A stretch of 64,000 nt of DNA from positions 310,001 through 374,000 of the forward strand of contig JAGKQI010000022.1 in the NCBI GenBank assembly GCA_018806915.1, given 5' to 3'. The notes under the pieces are model-generated. The model did no database searches, had not been told where the DNA came from, and saw only the letters and a program-made list of their open reading frames with translations. The translations under genes and the position numbers were made by a program. Source of the DNA: Phytophthora colocasiae (Eukaryota > Oomycota > Peronosporomycetes > Peronosporales > Peronosporaceae). This document shows, piece after piece, positions 32,493 through 42,285 of this stretch (the first letter of the stretch is position 1; each line of letters opens with the position of its first letter).

Positions 32493-35476
32493 TTGCCGCT
32501 GTCGGTCATCTCGAATCGTGCCTTGAGCTGTTTCTTGACTTCAGCAATGATCGTCGAAGAGCTTCCGGTCACCAAAACATCGTCGACGTACACCAGCATC
32601 AGAACACAGTCACCATCGACAACCTTGATGTAGAGGCACGGATCGTAGCTCGAAACGCGAAATCCGATGGAGCGCACATACTCGTCGAAGGTCTCATTCC
32701 ACACTCGAGAAGCTTGCTTGAGACCGTAGATCGCCTTGAGCAGTTCCACGCAGTCGTAGCCGTCATCAAGTTCCACGCCTTCTGGAACACTGCAGAACAC
32801 CTTCTCCTTCTTCAAGCCGTACAGGAACGCCGTGACAACATCAGGATTGGTCGAGAGGCCAATTGAAGAACTTGGCCACAGCGATGATCATTCGCAGCGT
32901 GACGTACTTGACCACCGGCGAAAACGTCTCGGTGTAGTCGATACCATACTTCTGCACAAATCCTTTCGCGACGAGTCGAGCCTTGTACTTCTCGATGGAC
33001 CCGTCGGCTTTCCGCTTGATCTTGAACACCCACTTGGTTCCGACTGCGCGTTGGTTGTTCGGTAATTTGGCGCCACGAAACACTCCACGAAGTCGCATCG
33101 ACTTGAGTTCTGCTCGGATCGCCTTGCGCCAGTGGACTTGGTCTTCGCCGCTCACAGCATCTTGGAACGTCTTCGGCTCGGCGCTGTCACTCGTCTCCAC
33201 TGCATTGGCACTCGCACGCCAGTACATCGGCTGAGTCGAGTCATCATCATCATTGTCTTCTTCACATTTGGCTTCTTGATGGTCGGAGTCCGGAGCGCTT
33301 GCTTCTTCTAATCCAGCGCTGCGACGCGGTCGACGAACATGTTCACGATCCTCAGCATTAGAACGAGCCTTGCGTTTCCCGCCTGCTTGCATTAACGCGT
33401 TCCATGGTCGTTCGAAATCTCGAGGTCTTCAAGGATATCCGCAGCATCTTCGACATCTTCATCATCATCCACAACAACATTGGCGTCGTCGAAGGTCGAT
33501 TCGTCGAAAGTGACATCGCGAGAAATCACTACCTGGCCCGCCTCGATGTCATAAACGCGATACGCCTTCGAACGCTCTTCATAGCCCATGAAAATTCCTT
33601 CACGAGCCTTGGGGTCCCACTTGAGTCGCTTCTCCTTCGGCGTCAGGACGTAGGCCTTGCACCCGAAAACGCGCATGTGCTTCACGTTGGGCTTCCTCTT
33701 GTACACAATCTCAAACGGCGTCTTCCTGGGACCTTGGGTGACGGCAGTCGATTCTTGATGTAAATTGCCGTCATCGCCGCTTCCGCCCAAAATGTCTTTG
33801 TCCAAACGTGCGAAGTGAAGCATGCTGCGCCCGATAGTCACAATCGCCCGGTTGGCGCGTTCCGCAGTAGCACTCGTCTGATGCGCATATCGAACCGTCG
33901 GCTGGACTTCAATGCCATGATTGTCGTAAAAGGCCTTGAGCGAGTTGGTCGCGAACTCCTTGGCACCGTCATGACGCACGAACTTGACCCTGGCATCGAA
34001 TTGGCTCTCCACTTTAGCGATGAACTTGCGCAGATAGTCTTCACTCTCCGACTTGGCGCGCAAACAGAATCCCGTCATGCAGCCGCTGGCTTCGTCAGTG
34101 ATCAGCAGTAGATACTTGCTGCCACCAAGCGACTCTTTCTCCATGGGGCCACACAGGTCGAAGTGCAGGAACTCGAATGGCTTGTACTTGGGCTTGTCCG
34201 GGTTACTCGGAAAGGGTTTTTGGACCATCTTCCCTTGCTGACACCCGCGGGCATCCGCTTGAGTTCTTCGACGAGGTCGGCATTTTCGCGCCCGTCACCA
34301 TGCCGCTCGAAACCATCTTCCGTAGCACGTCGTTCGGAGCATGACCCATCCGCGCATGAAGATCGACACTGTTGATCGAGGCCGTAGTCGTCGAATTGGC
34401 AGAACCCTTGGGTACTCGTAGCCAGTAGAGTCCGTCGATCAGGTCCGCGGAAGCAACGATCTTCTTCGACGACTTGCGCGCAATGTGCATCTCGGAGCCG
34501 TCAAACACCACCTTGAAGTCTCCACCTACATGATGGTAGTCCGCGGTTCACCACATTCCACACCGACTTGGTCAGGAACACGCCACGACAGATAGCAGGT
34601 TCTTGTTCATACTCGGCACGTAGAGAGCATCTTCGATTCGGACGTCGCGCACACTCCGGTTGGGCAGAATCACTTGTTGCACAACGGTACCAACTCCCAA
34701 AATCTTGGCCGTTTGACCGTTGGCAACTGTGAGTTCGCCTTCGTCGCGCAAGTTGATGTCGATGAACTTGGACTTGTCGTTGCAAATGTGGTGGGTTGCA
34801 CCACTGTCGATCGCCCATGAGCCTTGAAACTTCTTGCCCGACGACACTCCACACGCTGTCGACATGGAGACTGCAAACGCGTTGTAGTCGTCATCGTCGT
34901 CGCACCACTCAACGTTGCTGGCACCGCGACCACCTCGGCCGCGTCGTGCTCCTCGATTTTCTTCTTTCTGCTTGGTCCAGCACTTGTCGATCAGATGCCC
35001 CAATTTTCCGCAGTAGTCACACCGGCGAGTTTGACGCTCGGCGTTGAAGGCCTTTGCTGCTTCCTCGATTTTCACCGCCGCAGTCTTCTCGCCTTGTCGC
35101 TTGATATGCTCATTCGTGAGCACCTTCACCACATCTTGCGTCCGCAGCTCTGCATTGCTCATCTCCATGTTGAGCACGACGTTCTCGTAGCTCTTGGGCA
35201 GACTGCGCAGCAAGCAGATCGCCACATCCTCGTCCTCCATCTTGGCGCCGATACTGCTAAGCTTCGCGCTGATGTTGAGGACCTCGTTGCAGTGGTGAAG
35301 GATGTTTCCGCCTTCTGTCATCTCCATGCTGAAGAGCTGACGCTTGAGATAAATGCGTCCAGCCTTCTGCGATCCACCGTAAAGGGTACGCAAGCGCGCC
35401 CTAGTTCTCGCCGTTGAACTTGTCGATGGAGATCTTGGTATCTTGGACAGATGACATGGTACTTGGGCTCATAACC
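32493..35476 (-). pseudogene. Copia partial unit U4: gag to RT
   Basis: The minus strand reads from the primer site (35464-35476) through gag, protease, the 60-bp foreign gag piece (34525-34586), integrase and RT to FEMTDSG, where it runs into LTR5. Everything after RT is missing, but the missing part is exactly what u2/u3 carry. A small insertion near 32845 and several one-base indels (33392, 33725, 33800) break the frame. With LTR5 it forms a 3,266-bp repeat unit. Confidence 0.88.
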
Positions 35477-35758
35477 TGAAGAAGGTCGTGGTAGAGGTTG
35501 TCTTGCGAGGGGAGGACTGCCGAAGCTTGGGGCGAGGAGGCCGAGGCGAGGGAAGTCACTTGAGGGGTAGAATGGAAATTCAGAAGTGATTGATTGATAT
35601 GAGCTTACACTGTTTTCTCTACCTGGTCTGCATCCAATCATTTGGTGCATCCAATCACCAACTCTCTGTACTCGTCCAATCATCCTAATCGTTTAATCAT
35701 CGGTGGCGTAAACATCTTACCGTAATCATTGCGGGATCGTATTGGATCACCTGCAACA
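35477..35758 (-). repeat. Copia LTR6 (282 bp)
   Basis: Shared LTR between U4 and U5; TTGCC follows at 35759-35763. Confidence 0.92.
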
Positions 35759-38742
35759 TTGCCGCTGTCGGTCATCTCTAATCGTGCCTTGAGCTGTTTC
35801 TTGACTTCAGCAATGATCGTCGAAGAGCTTCCGGTCACCAAAACATCGTCGACGTACACCAGCATCAGAACACAGTCACCATCGACAACCTTGATGTAGA
35901 GGCACGGATCGTAGCTCGAAACGCGAAATCCGATGGAGCGCACATACTCGTCGAAGGTCTCATTCCACACTCGAGAAGCTTGCTTGAGACCGTAGATCGC
36001 CTTGAGCAGTTCCACGCAGTCGTAGCCGTCATCAAGTTCCACGCCTTCTGGAACACTGCAGAACACCTTCTCCTTCTTCAAGCCGTACAGGAACGCCGTG
36101 ACAACATCAAGTTGGTCGAGAGGACAATTGAAGAACTTGGCCACAGCGATGATCATTCGCAGCGTGACGTACTTGACCACCGGCGAAAACGTCTCGGTGT
36201 AGTCGATACCATACTTCTGCACAAATCCTTTCGCGACGAGTCGAGCCTTGTACTTCTCGATGGACCCGTCGGCTTTCCGCTTGATCTTGAACACCCACTT
36301 GGTTCCGACTGCGCGTTGGTTGTTCGGTAATTTGGCGCCACGAAACACTCCACGAAGTCGCATCGACTTGAGTTCTGCTCGGATCGCCTTGCGCCAGTGG
36401 ACTTGGTCTTCGCCGCTCACAGCATCTTGGAACGTCTTCGGCTCGGCGCTGTCACTCGTCTCCACTGCATTGGCACTCGCACGCCAGTACATCGGCTGAG
36501 TCGAGTCATCATCATCATTGTCTTCACATTTGGCTTCTTGATGGTCGGAGTCCGGAGCGCTTGCTTCTTCTAATCCAGCGCTGCGACGCGGTCGACGAAC
36601 ATGTTCACGATCCTCAGCATTAGAACGAGCCTTGCGTTTCCCGCCTGCTTGCATTAACGCGTTCCATGGTCGTTCGAAATCTCGAGGTCTTCAAGGATAT
36701 CCGCAGCATCTTCGACATCTTCATCATCATCCACAACAACATTGGCGTCGTCGAAGGTCGATTCGTCGAAAGTGACATCGCGAGAAATCACTACCTGGCC
36801 CGCCTCGATGTCATAAACGCGATACGCCTTCGAACGCTCTTCATAGCCCATGAAAATTCCTTCACGAGCCTTGGGGTCCCACTTGAGTCGCTTCTCCTTC
36901 GGCGTCAGGACGTAGGCCTTGCACCCGAAAACGCGCATGTGCTTCACGTTGGGCTTCCTCTTGTACACAATCTCAAACGGCGTCTTCCCTGGGACCTTGG
37001 GTGACGGCAGTCGATTCTTGATGTAAATTGCCGTCATCGCCGCTTCCGCCCAAAATGTCTTGTCCAAACGTGCGAAGTGAAGCATGCTGCGCCCGATAGT
37101 CACAATCGCCCGGTTGGCGCGTTCCGCAGTAGCACTCGTCTGATGCGCATATCGAACCGTCGGCTGGACTTCAATGCCATGATTGTCGTAAAAGGCCTTG
37201 AGCGAGTTGGTCGCGAACTCCTTGGCACCGTCATGACGCACGAACTTGACCCTGGCATCGAATTGGCTCTCCACTTTAGCGATGAACTTGCGCAGATAGT
37301 CTTCACTCTCCGACTTGGCGCGCAAACAGAATCCCGTCATGCAGCCGCTGGCTTCGTCAGTGATCAGCAGTAGATACTTGCTGCCACCAAGCGACTCTTT
37401 CTCCATGGGGCCACAGGTCGAAGTGCAGGAACTCGAATGGCTTGTCCTTGGGCTTGTCCGGGTTACTCGGAAAGGGTTTTTGGACCATCTTCCCTTGCTG
37501 ACACCCGCGGCATCCGCTTGAGTTCTTCGACGAGGTCGGCATTTTCGCGCCCGTCACCATGCCGCTCGAAACCATCTTCCGTAGCACGTCGTTCGGAGCA
37601 TGACCCATCCGCGCATGAAGATCGACACTGTTGATCGAGGCCGTAGTCGTCGAATTGGCAGAACCCTTGGGTACTCGTAGCCAGTAGAGTCCGTCGATCA
37701 GGTCCGCGGAAGCAAACGATCTTCTTCGACGACTTGCGCGCAATGTGCATCTCGGAGCCGTCAAACACCACCTTGAAGTCTCCACCTACATGATGGTAGT
37801 CCGCGGTTCACCACATTCCACACCGACTTGGTCAGGAACACGCCAACGACAGATAGCAGGTTCTTGTTCATACTCGGCACGTAGAGAGCATCTTCGAGTC
37901 GGACGTCGCGCACACTCCGGTTGGGCAGAATCACTTGTTGCACAACGGTACCAACTCCCAAAATCTTGGCCGTTTGAACGTTGGCAACTGTGAGTTCGCC
38001 TTCGTCGCGCAAGTTGATGTCGATGAACTTGGACTTGTCGTTGCAAATGTGGTGGGTTGCACCACTGTCGATCGCCCATGAGCCTTGAAACTTCTTGCCC
38101 GACGACACTCCACACGCTGTCGACATGGAGACTGCAAACGCGTTGTAGTCGTCATCGTCGTCGCACCACTCCAACGTTGCTGGCACCGCGACCACCTCGG
38201 CCGCGTCGTGCTCCTCGATTTTCTTCTTTCTGCTTGGTCCAGCGCTTGTCAGATCAGATGCCCCAATTTTCCGCAGTAGTCACACCGGCGGGTTTGACGC
38301 TCGGCGTTGAAGGCCTTTGCTGCTTCCTCGATTTTCACCGCCGCAGTCTTCTCGCCTTGTCGCTTGATATGCTCATTTCGTGAGCACCTTCACCACATCT
38401 TGCGTCCGCAGCTCTGCATTGCTCATCTCCATGTTGAGCACGACGTTCTCGTAGCTCTTGGGCAGACTGCGCAGCAAGCAGATCGCCACATCCTCGTCCT
38501 CCATCTTGGCGCCGATACTGCTAAGCTTCGCGCTGATGTTGAGGACCTCGTTTGCAGTGGTGAAGGATGTTTCCGCCTTCTGTCATCTCCATGCTGAAGA
38601 GCTGACGCTTGAGATAAATGCGTCCAGCCTTCTGCGATCCAACCGTAAAGTGGTACGCAAGCGCGCCTAGTTCTCGCCGTTGAACTTGTCGATGGAGATC
38701 TTGGTATCTTGGACAGATGACATGGTACTTGGGCTCATAACC
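35759..38742 (-). pseudogene. Copia partial unit U5: gag to RT, with clustered indels
   Basis: It has the same layout as U4 and exactly the same period (3,266 bp with LTR6). RT reads FFNCPLDQLDVVTAFLYGLK (Cys where U4 has Trp), a change shared with U6. The right half (37413-38775) has about ten one- or two-base indels, mostly next to short runs, which fragment gag and protease. Such clustering is unlike the other units and may reflect sequencing error. Confidence 0.85.
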
Positions 38743-39024
38743 TGAAGAAGGTCGTGGTAGAGGTTGTCTTGGCGAGGGAGGACTGCCGAAGCTTGGGGCG
38801 AGGAGGCCGAGGCGAGGGAAGTCACTTGAGGGGTAGAATGGAAATTCAGAAGTGATTGATTGATATGAGCTTACACTGTTTTCTCTACCTGGTCTGCATC
38901 CAATCATTTGGTGCATCCAATCACCAACTCTCTGTACTCGTCCAATCATCCTAATCGTTTAATCATCGGTGGCGTAAACATCTTACCGTAATCATTGCGG
39001 GATCGTATTGGATCACCTGCAACA
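38743..39024 (-). repeat. Copia LTR7 (282 bp)
   Basis: Shared LTR between U5 and U6. It has a G inserted and one lost in the GGCGAGGGAGG stretch at 38771. TTGCC follows at 39025-39029. Confidence 0.9.
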
Positions 39025-42003
39025 TTGCCGCTGTCGGTCATCTCGAATCGTGCCTTGAGCTGTTTCTTGACTTCAGCAATGATCGTCGAAGAGCTTCCGG
39101 TCACCAAAACATCGTCGACGTACACCAGCATCAGAACACAGTCACCATCGACAACCTTGATGTAGAGGCACGGATCGTAGCTCGAAACGCGAAATCGATG
39201 GAGCGCACATACTCGTCGAAGGTCTCATTCCACACTCGAGAAGCTTGCTTGAGACCGTAGATCGCCTTGAGCAGTTCCACGCAGTCGTAGCCGTCATCAA
39301 GTTCCACGCCTTCTGGAACACTGCAGAACACCTTCTCCTTCTTCAAGCCGTACAGGAACGCCGTGACAACATCAAGTTGGTCGAGAGGACAATTGAAGAA
39401 CTTGGCCACAGCGATGATCATTCGCAGCGTGACGTACTTGACCACCGGCGAAAACGTCTCGGTGTAGTCGATACCATACTTCTGCACAAATCCTTTCGCG
39501 ACGAGTCGAGCCTTGTACTTCTCGATGGACCCGTCGGCTTTCCGCTTGATCTTGAACACCCACTTGGTTCCGACTGCGCGTTGGTTGTTCGGTAATTTGG
39601 CGCCACGAAACACTCCACGAAGTCGCATCGACTTGAGTTCTGCTCGGATCGCCTTGCGCCAGTGGACTTGGTCTTCGCCGCTCACAGCATCTTGGAACGT
39701 CTTCGGCTCGGCGCTGTCACTCGTCTCCACTGCATTGGCACTCGCACGCCAGTACATCGGCTGAGTCGAGTCATCATCATCATTGTCTTCACATTTGGCT
39801 TCTTGATGGTCGGAGTCCGGAGCGCTTGCTTCTTCTAATCCAGCGCTGCGACGCGGTCGACGAACATGTTCACGATCCTCAGCATTAGAACGAGCCTTGC
39901 GTTTCCCCGCCTGCTTGCATTAACGCGTTCCATGGTCGTTCGAAATCTCGAGGTCTTCAAGGATATCCGCAGCATCTTCGACATCTTCATCATCATCCAC
40001 AACAACATTGGCGTCGTCGAAGGTCGATTCGTCGAAAGTGACATCGCGAGAAATCACTACCTGGCCCGCCTCGATGTCATAAACGCGATACGCCTTCGAA
40101 CGCTCTTCATAGCCCATGAAAATTCCTTCACGAGCCTTGGGGTCCCACTTGAGTCGCTTCTCCTTCGGCGTCAGGACGTAGGCCTTGCACCCGAAAACGC
40201 GCATGTGCTTCACGTTGGGCTTCCTCTTGTACACAATCTCAAACGGCGTCTTCCCTGGGACCTTGGGTGACGGCAGTCGATTCTTGATGTAAATTGCCGT
40301 CATCGCCGCTTCCGCCCAAAATGTCTTGTCCAAACGTGCGAAGTGAAGCATGCTGCGCCCGATAGTCACAATCGCCCGGTTGGCGCGTTCCGCAGTAGCA
40401 CTCGTCTGATGCGCATATCGAACCGTCGGCTGGACTTCAATGCCATGATTGTCGTAAACGGCCTTGAGCGAGTTGGTCGCGAACTCCTTGGCACCGTCAT
40501 GACGCACGAACTTGACCCTGGCATCGAATTGGCTCTCCACTTTAGCGATGAACTTGCGCAGATAGTCTTCACTCTCCGACTTGGCGCGCAAACAGAATCC
40601 CGTCATGCAGCCGCTGGCTTCGTCAGTGATCAGCAGTAGATACTTGCTGCCACCAAGCGACTCTTTCTCCATGGGGCCACACAGGTCGAAGTGCAGGAAC
40701 TCGAATGGCTTGTACTTGGGCTTGTCCGGGTTACTCGGAAAGGGTTTTTGGACCATCTTCCCTTGCTGACACCCGCGGCATCCGCTTGAGTTCTTCGACG
40801 AGGTCGGCATTTTCGCGCCCGTCACCATGCCGCTCGAAACCATCTTCCGTAGCACGTCGTTCGGAGCATGACCCATCCGCGCATGAAGATCGACACTGTT
40901 GATCGAGGCCGTAGTCGTCGAATTGGCAGAACCCTTGGGTACTCGTAGCCAGTAGAGTCCGTCGATCAGGTCCGCGGAAGCAACGATCTTCTTCGACGAC
41001 TTGCGCGCAATGTGCATCTCGGAGCCGTCAAACACCACCTTGAAGTCTCCACCTACATGATGGTAGTCCGCGGTTCACCACATTCCACACCGACTTGGTC
41101 AGGAACACGCCACGACAGATAGCAGGTTCTTGTTCATACTCGGCACGTAGAGAGCATCTTCGATTCGGACGTCGCGCACACTCCGGTTGGGCAGAATCAC
41201 TTGTTGCACAACGGTACCAACTCCCAAAATCTTGGCCGTTTGACCGTTGGCAACTGTGAGTTCGCCTTCGTCGCGCAAGTTGATGTCGATGAACTTGGAC
41301 TTGTCGTTGCAAATGTGGTGGGTTGCACCACTGTCGATCGCCCATGAGCCTTGAAACTTCTTGCCCGACGACACTCCACACGCTGTCGACATGGAGACTG
41401 CAAACGCGATGTAGTCGTCATCGTCGTCGCACCACTCAACGTTGCTGGCACCGCGACCACCTCGGCCGCGTCGTGCTCCTCGCTTTTCTTCTTTCTGCTT
41501 GGTCCAGCACTTGTCGATCAGATGCCCCAATTTTCCGCAGTAGTCACACCGGCGAGTTTGACGCTCGGCGTTGAAGGCCTTTGCTGCTTCCTCGATTTTC
41601 ACCGCCGCAGTCTTCTCGCCTTGTCGCTTGATATGCTCATTCGTGAGCACCTTCACCACATCTTGCGTCCGCAGCTCTGCATTGCTCATCTCCATGTTGA
41701 GCACGACGTTCTCGTAGCTCTTGGGCAGACTGCGCAGCAAGCAGATCGCCACATCCTCGTCCTCCATCTTGGCGCCGATACTGCTAAGCTTCGCGCTGAT
41801 GTTGAGGACCTCGTTGCAGTGGTGAAGGATGTTTCCGCCTTCTGCCATCTCCATGCTGAAGAGCTGACGCTTGAGATATATGCGTCCAGCCTTCTGCGAT
41901 CCACCGTAAAGGGTACGCAAGCGCGCCCTAGTTCTCGCCGTTGAACTTGTCGATGGAGATCTTGGTATCTTGGACAGATGACATGGTACTTGGGCTCATA
42001 ACC
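39025..42003 (-). pseudogene. Copia partial unit U6: gag to RT
   Basis: It comprises gag (41099-41920 plus the N-terminal codons before the deletion), zinc knuckle, protease, the 60-bp gag piece (41052-41113), integrase (39920-41038, one open ORF of 372 codons) and RT (39131-39757, then to 39025). A one-base deletion near 39195 breaks RT after YVRSI. It shares the Cys substitution with U5. The primer site is 41991-42003, next to LTR8, the true 5' end of the array. Confidence 0.88.
41991..42003 (-). promoter_or_regulatory. Copia primer-binding site, complementary to a tRNA-iMet anticodon arm
   Basis: The minus strand directly after LTR8 reads GGTTATGAGCCCA. This is the complement of the conserved initiator tRNA-Met anticodon stem-loop (GGGCUCAUAACC), not of a tRNA 3' end. 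It fits the half-tRNA priming known for Drosophila copia and yeast Ty5. The same motif follows LTR2, LTR5, LTR6 and LTR7. Confidence 0.7.
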
Positions 42004-42285
42004 TGAAGAAGGTCGTGGTAGAGGTTGTCTTGCGAGGGGAGGACTGCCGAAGGTTGGGGCGAGGAGGCCGAGGCGAGGGAAGTCACTTGAGGGGTAGAAT
42101 GGAAATTCAGAAGTGATTGATTGATATGAGCTTACACTGTTTTCTCTACCTGGTCTGCATCCAATCATTTAGTGCATCCAATCACCAACATTCTGTACTC
42201 GTCCAATCATCCTACTCGTCTAATCATCGGTGGCGTAAACATCTTACCGTAATCATTGCGGGATCGTATTGGATCACCTGCAACA
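42004..42285 (-). repeat. Copia LTR8 (282 bp), array 5' end
   Basis: It is the outer LTR followed by the right ATTTT target duplication (42286-42290) and then Gypsy C sequence. It should contain the promoter of the array on the minus strand. Confidence 0.92.

Larger units (their letters stand above)
23075..42285 (-). mobile_element. Copia array: eight LTRs, seven internal segments
   Basis: A 19,211-bp block of Ty1/Copia sequence is bounded by ATTTT at 23070-23074 and 42286-42290. Each LTR reads TGAAGAAGG...CCTGCAACA on the plus strand. Order from left: LTR1, U1, LTR2, u2, LTR3, u3, LTR4, beta, LTR5, U4, LTR6, U5, LTR7, U6, LTR8. Neighbouring units share single LTRs. Beta is the most complete unit; the others carry deletions. 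The pattern is explained by one Copia in Gypsy C, a second Copia in the first, and unequal exchange between LTRs. Confidence 0.9.

Noticed and set aside
27407..35758. Several independent Copia insertions at the same TTGCC site, each in the previous copy
   Set aside because: It would need repeated hits on one nucleotide. One insertion plus unequal LTR exchange explains the same borders and the unequal numbers of left and right halves.
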